Below are positions 43,806 to 60,066 of a stretch of 64,000 nt of DNA, in pieces. Every line of letters begins with the position of its first letter. Within the stretch, counting starts at the first letter, position 1. The notes beneath the pieces were generated by a model. The model had not been told where the DNA came from. It did no database searches and saw only the letters and a program-made list of their open reading frames with translations. Source of the stretch: Adiantum capillus-veneris (taxonomy: Eukaryota > Streptophyta > Polypodiopsida > Polypodiales > Pteridaceae); contig CM043953.1 of assembly GCA_014529385.2 (NCBI GenBank), positions 113,538,049-113,602,048 on the forward strand, written 5' to 3'. A program made the position numbers and the translations under genes.

Positions 43806-44512
43806 AAGTCTCTACTAGCGCACGCATCAACTTTTTTCTAAGCCCCTTACCTCTATCACAAATGAGCACCCAAGGCACTCCAAAATGGTAATAGATGCAA
43901 TCAAAGACGAATTGAGCTACAACATGTGCACTTAACTCCTTATCTGCCTTCGACTTAACCCACCTAGTGAGGTAGTCAATGGCTACCACAATGTATTTCT
44001 TAATTACCGCTCATCAACTTAGGGAGTTGAGCAATGCATCCAAACCCCTCTTATCAAAATCACTTTGAACTATGTAGCTCCCTCTGGCTCAACTATGAGT
44101 CATCTTTCACCCATGATCTAGCACTCATGGTAGGTCTTGCATCAATAATTCACATCTCGTACTACGGATGGCCACAAAAACTTTCTCTAAGGACTCAAAA
44201 TAGCACTTGGTCTTTATTCTGATGTTTGTTGCATCAATAATGCACATCTCATACTACTGATGGACACCAAAAACTTTCTCTAAGGACTCAAAATAGCACT
44301 TGGTCTTTACCTTGATGTTTGCTCTCTTCATGAAACTGCTCCAACACCAAGCCAATATCGTCTTTGTAGCACTCTATCTCCACCATAAGTCATGAGATCT
44401 TTGCCTACCAATGTGAACTTGCGGGCCTTCTGCACAACCCTCCTCCTCTGTAGCTTAGATAGATGTTTCCATGCAGGCCCTGTATCACCACACCACCTCT
44501 TGCTTTTTTGGA
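43806..44512 (-). pseudogene. integrase core of the decayed gypsy
   Basis: From 43989: MVAIDYLTRWVKSKADKE (first Asp), VFDCIYYHFGVPWVLICDRG (second Asp), ending at the insertion point of the younger gypsy. Upstream sequence to 44512 is the degraded N-terminal region, with many stops and a 92-bp tandem duplication at 44139-44322. Confidence 0.75.
44139..44322. repeat. 92-bp tandem duplication inside integrase pseudogene
   Basis: GCATCAATAATTCACATCTC at 44139 and GCATCAATAATGCACATCTC at 44231 start two copies that both run through ACTTTCTCTAAGGACTCAAA. Confidence 0.9.
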
Positions 44513-45910
44513 TCACCCTCCTATATGCACCATAGTAAAATCCCCTTCTAATTTTGGTTCCTCCCTTGCTTCATCTTGCACCACACATTGATAAACTGGC
44601 AAATCAACACCCGTATTGACCAAAATATTGGCTAAGTGAGGCCAACTCATATGGTTGATATTGAACTCTTGTAGCTTTAGCACCCACTCCATAATTTGCT
44701 TCCCTGGCTTTAAATGCAACACCACTTTAGGCAATAGATTGTTCGACGTCAACACATGAAACTTATGCACAATGAGATACACAATTTGAACTTCTTGTGT
44801 GCAAAAACTAAAGCCATCACCCACTTCTATGCTTTGGTGTAGGTTTTCTCCCCAGTAGTTATCACCCTGATCTCAAATTAGATAGGCTTGTAGATTCTCC
44901 CTAACTTCTGTAGCAACACCACCCCAATAGCCACGGTACCTACTGTCATGTCAATGTAGAAATTGTCCTCTTGGTTGGGAGGGTTGATTGTCGGCAACTT
45001 ACACAAAATCTCCTTCACCCTGTTAAAAGCTTCTTATGCTTCTTCATGCCACTGAAAGCCATGTATCTATTAAGCCTTCTTTTGAAGAGAATACACATAC
45101 TATGATAGCATCCAAAAGAACTATGAAAAATATTTTAGCTTATGCACCAATAAATAAGGCCAAATTTTGAGCACTTGATGGAGGCTCTATCAAGAGTTGA
45201 GCCTTAACCTTCTCTAGATCAACTTCTATTCCATTTTGTGACACCACATGACCTAACAAATGAGCTTGAGTTTGTGTCAGCTTGCACTTCTTAGGTTTTA
45301 ACCGAACAACTTTTTTGTCAAGCCTTTGAAAACAAAGTTTTAGCTTTGATAGATGCTCTGACCTAAAACTACAATAGCCAATGTCATATGTAAACACTCG
45401 GATGAACCTGTCCAAGTATGGCCTAAATACCATGTCCATCCTGTCTTGAAAGGTATCATACACATTCACCAACCCAAATGGCATCGTGCGATAGGAAAAA
45501 CATCCCCATTGAGAGATAAAGGTAGTCTTCAGATGATCCTCAAGCATGATACCTATTTGAAATTCTCCAATAAGCCATCCATAATCATATACCTCTCATG
45601 TCCTGGTACCTGGTTTAAGATCTTGTCTCTGAATGGCAAAGGATAGTGATTCCACTTGGTAGCCACATTCAATGGCTTGTAGTCAACACACACCCTCCCT
45701 TTCCCATTCTTCTTTGGAGTGATGACAATCGGCAAGACCCACTCTGAATCTTTCATGGGATACATGATGTCTCCATCCAATAACTTGCTTATCTCCTACC
45801 ACAGGGCTTCCTTTTGAATCTCCCCTAGTCTCCTTAGCTTTTGCACTTTTGGCTTGAACCCCTCTTTGAGTAAAATCTTGTACTCCACACCCTTCACCCC
45901 TCATAGATCC
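44513..45910 (-). pseudogene. RT and RNase H of the decayed gypsy
   Basis: RT in several frames: KILLKEGFKPKVQKLRRLGE (about 45830-45890), EWVLPIVITPKKNGKGRVCV and DYKPLNVATKWNHYPLPFRD (45600-45740), SYRTMPFGLVNVYDTF (about 45450), LLGHVVSQNGIEVDLEKVKA (about 45200-45260). The catalytic FxDD position reads VFTYDIG, so the first Asp is lost. RNase H: KFHVLTSNNLLPKVVLHL and IMEWVLKLQEFNI (44650-44760). It resembles the pol of the younger gypsy at 39294, so both belong to one broad lineage. Confidence 0.8.
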
Positions 45911-46019
45911 CTCTACTCTATCACAAATAGATTAGGATAGGAAGCACACAATTGGACATAGCTCTCCTTCTCTTTCTTGTTAAGATCCTCACTCAACATG
46001 TTGGCAAATTCCTCCACAC

Positions 46020-47847
46020 TTATTCCATGGACATGGGGTTGCACCTCCTCTGTATGAGATCCCTCTATGGTGACACCAAAAAAATCACCCAATCAATCGT
46101 CAACATGTTGTCATCGCTCTTATCCTCCTAGGTATTCATGTGTCCTTCATCATATTACATTGTGGTCTTGTATTCATAGCTCGTCTTTGTATCATCTTCA
46201 TCTGTTGCCACCGCAGGATGGAAATGGATCTCCTTTGTCTTCAGGTCCAACACTATATGTTTTCCTTTCTCTTTATCAGGCAAGGTGAACACCCTACTCT
46301 CCCAATCATGTTTGGCCCTAATTAATTAAATCCACTCCCTCCCCAAGATAATAGGGTAAGTGTTGTCACTTGCTTTCATTACAAAAGAGGCTATTAGGCA
46401 CTCTATGCCCATGACCTTCACTCTCACATCATGACCCATGTCTAGACACCTTGCTTTAGCATGGTTGGACATTCTCGTGCACACATTTCACTTGGGTACT
46501 GCCTTAACACATGTCTCCCTCCTAGCTACTTCCGTCATGATGCATACTTGCACTGCACTATCTATATAAGCCTACACGTGCATCCTCTTCTCAATGAAAA
46601 CATCCATAAGAGGAAGGACGAATGTACTCCCCATCCTCAAGGCCATATTTTGTACCGCATGCACATTGCCTTTAGCTCCTGGTGGCCTTATTCTAGCACT
46701 CGTGGACTACTTCCTTCTTAGCTCGGGTTTCAATGCCAACATCTACCCAAAAGTGATGTTAGCTTTTTGACTTTGAACATCACTCACTAGGTCATACTTG
46801 GGGTAACCTCATCCTAGCTGAAAGTATGTCTATTTGATCTTGTGGCACCTTATCCTCTTGCTAGTCTCTGGCTACTCTTTACCTTCATATACTTTCTCCT
46901 TGCCTTTGTGAGCTCTAATCTCCTACTTAGTCTTTGTTTCCCTTTTACCTCTTGCCATTTTGTTAGCTATAACCTCAACATCCTGCTTGTCCACTCCAAT
47001 GACGTTGATTCCAGGGACTTCACCATTGTCAGACGGAGTTGGCAACATAGGGTTCATGATTTCCTGCTCTCTTTCACCATTAAACTATTCTTTTCACCTT
47101 CCTCTACCAAACATCGGGTACATACCTCCTCTCTCTCTAGGAGGATGTGGGAAATTTGATGCATAATGACCCTCTTCTCCACAATTGTAACACCTACTAG
47201 GCAATGGACTTGCCTTGCCTCTCGCTTCTTTTAGTTGTCCCATATCCATCATGCTTATCTCCAATTCCTACATCTAGTCAGACAAATCTTGAATTGTTCA
47301 CACCCAATTTTGTGGAACGACTACTATGCCTTGATTCCCATGATTCTCCACTTGAACAACATGAACAGGGATTTGTGGTTGGGGAGGAACCACCATCTAG
47401 TAACCCGACACACGTTGCTCAATCTTCTTTTTAATCTTCCCGATATTTGATCACGTTGTCCAATTTGAAGTAGTCAACCGTTAATCCTGCCCAACATGTT
47501 TCAAAGCGATCTAAAAACATATTGAAATCACATCCATCTTGACAAGAGATGCATCCTTGTGGAAATCATGCAAAAATAATGCCTATAGAACCGGCCAAGC
47601 ATGCCTCAACTCACCCTCCAATGCTTCATACCACACCTTCACTTTACCATGCATCACCCAATGAAAATATTTGCATCTTGCTATCCTAATTTGGCATATG
47701 TAGTGACAATATATACAACTCAAAATCTGCAAATCCACTTATCTAGGTTCTCTTCACTTGTGAAAATAGGTCCATAGATTTGTGTAGCTTTGCCTCCCGA
47801 TGCAAAAACCTGTGCTTCTTTGTCAAAATAGGAGCAATCACTGCGCT
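46020..47847 (-). pseudogene. gag and protease region of the decayed gypsy
   Basis: Readable pieces on the minus strand: RVFTLPDKEKGKHIVLDL and KEIHFHPAVATDEDD near 46200-46310 (protease/linker), the knuckle CYNCGEEGHYAS near 47160-47195 with its last Cys replaced by Phe, and gag-core-like VKVWYEALEGELRHAWPVL near 47590-47660. The + strand ORFs in this interval are antisense by-products. Confidence 0.65.
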
Positions 47848-47899
47848 CCTCAACGGGGGCACCACAAGATGGAGAGGGGGAAAGGGGGAACACACCTGG

Positions 47900-48616
47900 T
47901 GTTAGGAATTAAGACGTAGCTAAATAGATAATTGATTAGATTACTTAATGGAGAGAGACAGATTTATATACACGAGATTATAGAGTAGAGAGAGAGAGAG
48001 AGTACACACGATATACGTGGTTCACCCAATGTGGGCTACGTCCACGGGAAAGCAGCCACTCAATGGCTTTAGTACTTCAAAACAAGAAGTAGTTTACAAA
48101 GGGATTATACCCTTAATGGAGCTCCCGCCTTGCTTCACTCTCACCACCTCACACTCACCTTGTTGCATCAACTTCACACTATGAAATGTGTGTAGAAATG
48201 GCCTCCTTTTATAGGCCAAAAGGGCTGCCCTCTCTTATGAGAGACAGCCATGTGTAGCCGCCCTTGTGCGAATAAGGCCAAATCGGACCCTCCAATCCGC
48301 CCATGTGTGGCCGCCCTTGAGAAGACAAGTCCGCTTTTGAATTCGGCCACCGGCCACCGGCCATTGACTTCCGGCCACCGGCCAACCGACCACTTTCTGG
48401 CCGCCGTCCGGCCATAATATTCCGGCGAAAATAAGTCTCGGGGGCCTCCACCCCCGAGGCCTTTAAAGTTGCCCCTGATTCTTGTCCGTGAAAATTTTGG
48501 TTTTTGGTGAGTGATTTTCCTTCACGCACGATGGCTTCTCCTCATAATGGGAGCCTTACAAATGTGCGCTTTTACCACAGAAAATTACAAGGGTAAATCA
48601 GGCTCCATACTTAACA
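47900..48616 (-). repeat. 3' LTR of copia (717 bp)
   Basis: Contains a GC-rich CCACCGG minisatellite (about 48345-48420) and a short (GA)n. Matches 52614-53360. Confidence 0.95.
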
Positions 48617-48676
48617 ATCTCCCACTTGGAGACTAATCTCCAAACCAAACCTGTGACTGCTTTCCATTCTGGCTTC

Positions 48677-49165
48677 TTATCCTTGAATGCCGATTGAAGA
48701 TGAGCAAAAGCTCAACTTCTCCTTGTTGACCACCTTTGTAAACATGTCTGTAGGATTTTCACTTGTATGCACCTTTCCTAGCTTTAGTTGTCCCTCTTCC
48801 AAAAGAGTGCGTATGAAGTGATATCTCACCTCAATGTGCTTTGTCCTTGAATGAAAGGCTGAGTTCTTCGCAAGATGGATAGCGCTTTGGCTATCACTGT
48901 ACAAGGCACAATTGTCTTGTTTGAATCCAAGCTCTTCTAAGAATCTGTGAAGCCACATAATTTCTTTGCTTGCCTCCGTCATTGCTACATACTCTGCTTC
49001 CGTGGTAGAAAGTGAAACCACTTTCTGCAGCTTTGAAGCCCAGCTTACTGCTGTGCCTCCAACCGTGAACACATAGCCAGTAGTGCTTCTTCGAGTATCT
49101 TTGTCACCTGCCATATCTGCATCAGCATACCCTTCTAGAAAAATATCAGTTCCTCCAAAATACAA
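48677..49165 (-). pseudogene. copia RNase H
   Basis: [20 protein letters not shown] (catalytic Asp), [20 protein letters not shown] (Glu), [14 protein letters not shown] (Asp), [12 protein letters not shown]. Frame differs from the RT frame upstream by a frameshift at about 49150. Ends just before the polypurine tract. Confidence 0.9.
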
Positions 49166-49767
49166 AGCATTCTTGTCCCTTTTAGATACCTAAGTATCCA
49201 CTTCACAGCTTGCCAATGCTCTTTACCTGGGTTGTCCATGAACCTACTCACAACTCCCACTGCATGTGCAATGTCTGGCCTTGTCCAGACCATAGCATAC
49301 ATTAGAGAACCTACCGCTGCAGCATATGGAACTTTAGACATATAGGCTATCTCCTCTTGTGTCTTTGGACACATATCCTTCATTAGTTTAAAATGACCAG
49401 CCAAAGGTGTAGAAACTGGTTTTGCATTTTGCATTGCAAACCTTTCTAGTACCTTCTTGATGTAATCTTCTTGAGATAGCTTTATTGTCTTCTTCATCCT
49501 GTCCCTTGATATTTTCATACCAAGTATCCTCTTTGCAGCACCTAAATCTTTCATTGAAAAAGATTTGGACAACTCCTCTTTTAGGTCTTTGATGTCCTGC
49601 ATGTTAGCACTTGCAATCAACATGTCATCAACATACAACATTAGGATGATGAATTTCCCATCTCCCAAATTCTCCGTGTAGACGCAGTGATCCGAGTTGC
49701 ATCTTGTGAATCCATGATCCAACATCCATCGATCAAACTTCAAGTACCATTGTCTTGATGCTTGCTT
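49135..49767 (-). pseudogene. copia RT, C-terminal part
   Basis: MKFDRWMLDHGFTRCNSDHC, the catalytic LMLYVDDMLIA (Asp pair 49624-49629), LSKSFSMKDLGAAKRILGMK, YAAAVGSLMYAMVWTRPDIA. An in-frame TGA near 49768, just after LKKSLYG, cuts it from the upstream ORF. A frameshift at its end separates it from RNase H. Confidence 0.92.
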
Positions 49768-52008
49768 TCAACCATACAAGCTCTTCTTTAATCTGCAAAC
49801 CATTTTCTCCTTACCTTTTACTTCATACCTCTTTGGTTGAAGCATGTAGATTTCCTCCTCTAAGTCACCATGAGGGAATGACGTATTTACATCCATTTTC
49901 TCGAGATTTAGATCATGAGCATCCACAAGGCTTAAGACAAGCCTAATTGAGTTCATTTTTACAACAGGAGAAAATATTTCATTGAAGTCAATACCTTTCT
50001 TTTGAGAAAAACCTTTAATCACAAGCCTAGACTTGTACCTTTTCTTCCCACCTTCTTCTTCCTTTAGCTTGTACACCCATTTGTTTTGAAGTGCCCACTT
50101 ACCTTTAGGCAACTCAATCAACTCCCATGTTTGGTTGCGATGTAGTGAGTCCATCTCCACTTGCATGCTCTTCGTCCATTCTTCTTTGGATTCATGTTGC
50201 ATAGCTTCTTCATATGATTCCGACTCTCCGGAATCTAAGATCAAGAGATGGTTGAAGGAAGGAACAAACCTTTCTGGAGGTCTACTTGCTCTTGTAGATC
50301 TTCGGGGAATAGGTTGAGGCTCCTCATTTGGTTGACATTGTTGCACATTGTCACCGTTTGCAGTCCTTGAGTCTTCACCGTCCTCAAGCTCCATGTACTC
50401 ATAACCTGTTTCTTTTGTTTGTTTTCTTTCCAAGTAATCTTTGTACACATTTTGTTCGTTAAAAATTACATCTCTACTCCTTAAGATTTTACCATCTTCA
50501 GGATTCCATAGGCGATACCCAAAGTCTCCTTCTCCATAGCCAATGAAGAAACACTTTTTGGACTTTGCATCTAACTTTGATCTTAGGCTTCTATCTATGT
50601 GCATGAAAGCCTCACACCCAAACACTTTGAGAAATGCATAATTCACCGGTTTACCTGTCCATGCCTCTTCTGGAACTCCCCCATCCAATGCCGTTGAGGG
50701 TGACCGATTCATTAAGTACACAGATGTACTTACAGCTTCCGCCCAAAGCTCAAGCGGTAGGCTTGCATGTAGCTGCATGCTTCGTGCTCGTTCCATGATT
50801 GTCCTGTTCATCCTTTCCGAAATCCCATTTTGTTGAGGTGTCCTTTGCCTCCGAATGCCATTGCTAGCACAAAAGCTTTCAAAAGCTTGGCTGCAATATT
50901 CGCCTCCATTGTCGGATCTGAGGCATTTAACCTTGGTACCTGTTTCATTCTCCACAAAGGCTTTCCACCTTTGAAATATGGAAAATACATCGAATTTATT
51001 CTTCATGACATAAACCCATGTTTTTCTAGTCGCATCCTCTATGAATGTTACATAGTACAATGAGCCACCAAGTGATGGTGTACTTGAAGGACCCCAAACA
51101 TCATAATGAACCAACTCAAGTTTTTTATTTTTTCTTTCATTTCCTGATTTTTGAAATTTTACCCTCTTTTGTTTACCATAAACACAATCTTCACAGAACT
51201 CTAAGTCCACTTCTTTCAAACCTGGTAGAAGCTTCTTTGTTTGAAGGATTTGCATTCCTTTGGCACTCATATGCCCAAGTTGGTAGTGCCACACCGCACT
51301 GTCAACTTCTGTAGTTGCTGCACAAGCTGAAGGTTGCGTGCTAACAGTACACAAGTAAAGTGTACCGACTTTTTCACCCTTGGCAACCACCAAAGATCCC
51401 TTTGAGATCTTCCACCGTTTGTTTCCGAATGCAATGTTGTGACCTTCATCGTCCAATTGTCCTGTAGAGATCAAATTTTTGCGAAGAGAAGGAACATGCC
51501 TAACATCTTTAAGCTTCCATTCATTTCCGTTAGCAGTTTTGATAGAAACTGTACCTTTGCCGAAAATCTCACAAGCTTCATCATCTCCCAAGTATACATA
51601 CCCAAAATTACCTTTGGTGTAGTCTTGGAAATGTTGCTTGTGTGGTGTCGCATGGAATGAAGCCCCGGAATCTACTATCCAGGAATTAGACACATTGTCT
51701 AATGAGAGAATTAGAGCATATTGCTCTACTTTACCTGCCACGTTGGCCTCCGATGTTGGCTTGTTGTCTTGAAACTCTGTCTCCTTCTTCTTCTTGGACC
51801 AGCAATCCTTCTTGACGTGGCCCTTCTTGCCGCAGTTCCAACATTCAAGAACTGACTTTGTGCATGACTTGCTCCGCCTTGAGCGATCACGACCCTTTTG
51901 GTTTTTGAACCTCTCCTTAAGCCTTCCTCTTGTTTCCACTGATAGTGCAGCACTTGATGATTCTCCTGTGCTTCTCCTTCGCATTTCCTCACTTAGGAGA
52001 ACACCCAC
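49768..52008 (-). CDS. copia gag end, protease, integrase and RT N-terminal part
   Basis: 746 open codons. CCHC knuckle CWNCGKKGHVKKDCW (gag end); protease SWIVDSGASFHATPH; GAG-pre-integrase zinc region WHYQLGHMSAKGMQIL and FCEDCVYGKQ; integrase core with VHYDVWGPS, CLRSDNGGEYCSQAF and TPQQNGISERMNRTIMERAR (D, D, E present). RT start KWVYKLKEEEGGKKRYKSRL, LEEEIYMLQPKRYEVKG, CRLKKSLYG, where a TGA ends it. Normal copia polyproteins run on through RT and RNase H, so this is a truncated but well-kept frame. Confidence 0.93.
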   Translation of the reverse strand: MGVLLSEEMRRRSTGESSSAALSVETRGRLKERFKNQKGRDRSRRSKSCTKSVLECWNCGKKGHVKKDCWSKKKKETEFQDNKPTSEANVAGKVEQYALILSLDNVSNSWIVDSGASFHATPHKQHFQDYTKGNFGYVYLGDDEACEIFGKGTVSIKTANGNEWKLKDVRHVPSLRKNLISTGQLDDEGHNIAFGNKRWKISKGSLVVAKGEKVGTLYLCTVSTQPSACAATTEVDSAVWHYQLGHMSAKGMQILQTKKLLPGLKEVDLEFCEDCVYGKQKRVKFQKSGNERKNKKLELVHYDVWGPSSTPSLGGSLYYVTFIEDATRKTWVYVMKNKFDVFSIFQRWKAFVENETGTKVKCLRSDNGGEYCSQAFESFCASNGIRRQRTPQQNGISERMNRTIMERARSMQLHASLPLELWAEAVSTSVYLMNRSPSTALDGGVPEEAWTGKPVNYAFLKVFGCEAFMHIDRSLRSKLDAKSKKCFFIGYGEGDFGYRLWNPEDGKILRSRDVIFNEQNVYKDYLERKQTKETGYEYMELEDGEDSRTANGDNVQQCQPNEEPQPIPRRSTRASRPPERFVPSFNHLLILDSGESESYEEAMQHESKEEWTKSMQVEMDSLHRNQTWELIELPKGKWALQNKWVYKLKEEEGGKKRYKSRLVIKGFSQKKGIDFNEIFSPVVKMNSIRLVLSLVDAHDLNLEKMDVNTSFPHGDLEEEIYMLQPKRYEVKGKEKMVCRLKKSLYG

Positions 52009-52540
52009 AACATCATCAAACTTAGAGTATTTGTGCCAGAGATAGAATTACTTACAGCCATCACAAGGCTATCCCAACTATCCGGTAGAGATGATAGTAT
52101 AAGGAGAGCTCGCACTTCGTCATCGAAATTGATTTTCACTGATCAAAGTTGACTTATGTTTGTGTTAAAGTCATTTAGGTGTTCTGCAACTGAACCATTC
52201 TATGCCATCTTTAGATTGAACAAGCGCTTCATAAGAAATACCTTATTGGATGCCGATGGTTTCTCGTAGAAGTCGTCAAGTGACTTCATCAAGTCCTCCG
52301 TGGTCTTCATCTCCGAAACATTGAAGGCCACCGTTGACGCCAAGCTTAACTGGATTGTTCCCAGTGCCTTTCGATCAAGGACAATCCATGCTTCATCTGC
52401 CATTGTTGCGGGTTCTTCGCAAGACTGCCTAGTGGCAAATAGAGGTCCTTCTGGTAGAGATAGTCTTCAATCTATATCTTCCAATGTTGGTAGTTTTTGC
52501 CGTTGAACTTCTCAATCTTGAGCTTCCCTTCCTCCGCCAT
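52009..52540 (-). pseudogene. copia gag N-terminal part
   Basis: Starts at ATG 52540 (MAEEGKLKIEKFNGKNYQHW). Readable pieces include ADEAWIVLDRKALGTIQLSL, TTEDLMKSLDDFYEKPSASN and LLILSSLPDSWDSLVMAVSN. In-frame stops occur near 52473, 52200 and 52150, and a frame change near 52420, so gag is dead. Confidence 0.88.
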
Positions 52541-52613
52541 AACTCCCACTCAATTCAAGGAATCCTTTCCTTGAGATAATTTAGCTACGAGCAAACCTTG
52601 CTCTGATACCAGT

Positions 52614-53360
52614 TGTTAGGAAATAAGACGTAGCTAAATAGATAATTGAGTAGATTACTTAATGGAGTGAGACAGATTTATATACACGAGATTATAGAGT
52701 AGAGAGAGAGAGAGAGAGTACACACGATATACGTGGTTCACCCAATGTGGGCTACGTCCACGGGAAAGCAACCACTCAATGGCTTTAGTACTTCAAAACA
52801 AGAAGTAGTTTACAAAGGGATTATACCCTTAATGGAGCTCCCGCCTTGCTTCACTCTCACCACCTCACACTCACCTTGTTGCATCAACTTCACACTATGA
52901 AATTTGTGTAGAAATGGCCTCCTTTTATAGGCCAAAAGGGCTGCCCTCTCTTATGAGAGACAGCCATGTGTAGCTGCCCTTGTGCGAATAAGTCCAAATC
53001 GGACCCTCCAATCCGCCCATGTGTGGCCGCCCTTGAGAAGACAAGTCCGCTTTTTTATTCGGCCACCGGCCACCGGCCATTGACTTCCGACCACCGGCCA
53101 TCGGTCATTGACTACCGGCCACCGGCCAACCGGCCACTTTCCGGCCGCCGTCCGGCCATAATATTCCGGCGAAAAAAAGTCTCGAGGGCCTCCGTCCCCG
53201 AGGCCTCTAAAGTTGCCCCTGATTCTTGTCCGTGAAAATTTTGGTTTCCGGTGAGTGATTTTCCTTCACGCACGATGGCTTCTCCTCATAATGGGGGCCT
53301 TACAAATGTGCGCTTTTACCACAGAAAATTACAAGGGTAAATCAGGCTCCATACTTAACA
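52614..53360 (-). repeat. 5' LTR of copia (747 bp)
   Basis: About 30 bp longer than its partner because of an extra CCACCGGCCATCGGTCATTG-type unit at about 53090-53120. Confidence 0.95.
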
Positions 53361-53365
53361 CCTGG

Positions 53366-57478
<4,113 letters not shown>

Positions 57479-60063
57479 TGATGGCCGTTTTTCGGCATTC
57501 CATAATTGCCATAGTAAGCTACCTCACCCTATCAAATCACTCAAACATTTTGGTTATCCCTACCATTTCACTGTACATAGGGGTGTGTGAGTTAGGGACT
57601 TTTCCCATATCTTCTTAAAAACCCTTAATTAGATAGTCAATGGGCTAGTTGAGCAAAAAAAATTTAAAAAAAGTATATTATGTCCCATTTGTGTGTAAAT
57701 ATTTCATTGTATATAGAGCCTAAATAAAAGGATTTTTCATAATTATTTTGGTATTTATTTAAATATTTCTACCTATGGTGTGTTATTTATGCTATGTACA
57801 TTGACTCAACATTACCATATTTTTTCTTACCATTTTGCATACTCTTTATTCCATATAAAAATAATTTCATGCAAGCTTCTCTTATTTTTGGTGTAACTCC
57901 ATCCTAACAAAAATCCAAAAAAACTAGTTCTATTTATGTGTATATTTTTTCACTATTGTGATTTTTTCCTTCCTACATCTATTCTTTATTACTCTCATCA
58001 ATTAAACCACAAAAAATATTCATCTTTTTATGGTAGACTTATAATGAGAGAGATTTATATTGACCCCTTTATATTTTTTCCACCTATATTATTTATATTT
58101 GACATGTACATATTTTTTAGACCCCTCAATATTTGATTTTCTTAGTTGTACTATTCATTTATATCATGATCTCAACAATATCTTCAATTATAGATCTACC
58201 AAATAAGGTCAAGGATATGTGGAATGCATGCATGCACCATGGGGAGCTCACTCTTGGAGGTATTCAAAAGAATCATCCAAAGAAAGACCTCACAAGGACT
58301 TTGTGCAGTGGAAAAAACATTCGGTTTTGCTGACTTTTTAAAAATCACATGCTCCCCGAATTTGAAAAGGTGATACAAACAAAAGTTGTAGCTCGTGAGC
58401 TGAACTTTCACCTCAAATTTTTTTATATTTTTTTGAGCTACGAGCTGTGAGCTATGATTTTATTGGTGGACCCCAGTTTGCCCATGCTATGCAACCACAC
58501 TCCCTCTTCCACTTTATCATTTTCCTCTTTCACACACACTCCTCCCTCTCCTTCCCACTCCCAAACCTGCAACTCCCATGTCCTAATTCACCCCCTTCAC
58601 CATTGCCACATCTCTCACACCTCCATAGCCTTCATCCTCCATTTATACATCCTATGTGTCCCCCTTTCTCTCTACATATATGTCCATATTACCATACTCT
58701 CTTCAGCTTTGTAAAGAACTTCAAAAAATCAACAAAAATCCAAGGATAACCTCTGCAAATCAAGGATTTTATCATGAATTTTCCAAGGTTTGAAGATAAC
58801 ATAGCTTCATCGACACGTGCTACTTCGCCATGCTGACCGCTTCTTCTATCGGTGCTGTAAAGAGGTGAATGTCAACTTCTCCAAGCTTCAACCTTGCTTT
58901 ACAAGATCATCCCTTCTCTAACTTTTCTCATCCTATATGTCACCATTTGGTGAATGATTTTGTAAACATTTTTTAGTGATAATTACTAACTACTAACAAC
59001 TAACCTTATTGTAAAATGCACCTTCTACTAGAGTAGGCACTCCCAAATTATTCACTCAATCCTCTCTCCTTTCATCCTCAATAATTCTCTTCCCTTGAGC
59101 CCACATCCATGTGACTCAAAGGACAAGAGAGACCCACCCTCATTAAAAAAAGATAAAAATATGCATAATCTTTTATTCCTTCAAATAAACTTGATTAGGC
59201 CTAATCCTAATCGGGGCTTCTAAAACCTATAAATAGAGCCCTTCTCTCCCTTGTAAATCATCACATGATCACACTACACCACACCATTCTCAACACATAA
59301 CACACCACTCTTCAAGCCTAGTTGTGTAGAGTGTGTGCATTGTGAGTGCTCTATTTCATCACTACACATAGGTGCATGGAGAAGCTTGAAGTTAGTTATG
59401 CCATCTAGAGGAGTGGAGTGATACTATACTCTGCAATCACACTTGTAGCCTACTCTTGTCCATAAATAAGATTCATAGTTTTGGGTGCAATTGTATGCTG
59501 CAACTACGACTCTTCTCTCCAAATTGACTTGATAAGTTGGCTCATCAGGTGGTTGAAGATATATTGTCCTTGACGTTTGTTGTGCCATTTCATGCTTGGT
59601 GGTTTGAGGGCTTGTTGAATTGTTTGCCTAAAAGGTCAATTGTAAGAGGGTGCTCCGTGAGAGGGCTCCTGTGACCCTAAGACAATTTGTGTATTGGCAA
59701 CAAGGTCAAGTTTTGTGTTGTCTCTCTATTTCTCATCAAGCTTTGTGTGCATCTAGTCTTTAAGGCTAAGACTGAGTTGCTCAAGTTGATTTGTGCTCTT
59801 TACCTCTCTCTGGCGTGGTGAATGTTTGTGTTTGGTGTGTGTGGCTATCTTGCATTCCCATCTCTTTGTGCATTTGAGTACAAGGATATATCACGTGCGT
59901 CCTAGTTCGCATCTACAACTAGGTGGTTCCCCTTTTCTTGTTTGGTTTCTGGATGTGGGTTGTTGTCTTTGATTGTGCTTGCCCCAGCCCCAATTGAGCA
60001 GCACGGGAGCCTCGAAGGGTGTTTAGAGGCCGCTCTTCTTGTTGCCCGCCCCGGACCGCCTCA
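57479..60063 (+). repeat. 5' LTR of gag-only element (2585 bp)
   Basis: TGATGGCCGTTTTTCGGC ... GGACCGCCTCA. AT-rich U3; contains GTTGTAGCTCGTGAGCTGAA and TGGACCCCAGTTTGCCCA, also seen in the fragment at 23290. The first ~1.32 kb are matched by the 3' copy. Confidence 0.88.
59228..59236 (+). promoter_or_regulatory. TATA box in 5' LTR
   Basis: CCTATAAATAGAGCC, a textbook plant TATA box, places the U3/R border near 59260 and gives the direction of transcription. Confidence 0.75.
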
Positions 60064-60066
60064 AAT

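Larger units (their letters stand above)
36137..47864 (-). mobile_element. decayed Ty3/gypsy element, minus strand, split by a younger gypsy
   Basis: From right to left: a primer-site-like box (TGGTGCCCCCGTTGAGG on the minus strand, 47848-47864), gag with a CYNCGEEGH knuckle (about 47160-47195), protease end, RT, RNase H and integrase. The integrase is interrupted at 36809-43805 and finishes at 36137. It carries many stops and frame changes. LTR boundaries could not be fixed; the 5' LTR probably lies at about 47866 and right of it, where a copia element is inserted. Confidence 0.75.
47900..53360 (-). mobile_element. Ty1/copia element, minus strand
   Basis: LTRs 47900-48616 and 52614-53360 start TGTTAGGAA and end ATACTTAACA. 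An exact 5-bp target duplication CCTGG lies at 47895-47899 and 53361-53365. The initiator-Met primer site (GCTCTGATACCAGT on the + strand, 52600-52613) abuts the right LTR, and the minus-strand polypurine tract AAGTGGGAGAT abuts the left. Order gag, protease, integrase, RT, RNase H is the copia order. It carries a few stops and frameshifts but is otherwise complete. Confidence 0.96.

Noticed and set aside
46067-47450. Series of + strand ORFs
   Set aside because: Antisense to readable gag/protease fragments of the decayed gypsy on the minus strand.
58447-58749. Pro/Ser/His-rich ORFs at 58447 and 63645
   Set aside because: Located in paired LTRs of the gag-only element; explained by LTR duplication and CT-rich sequence.
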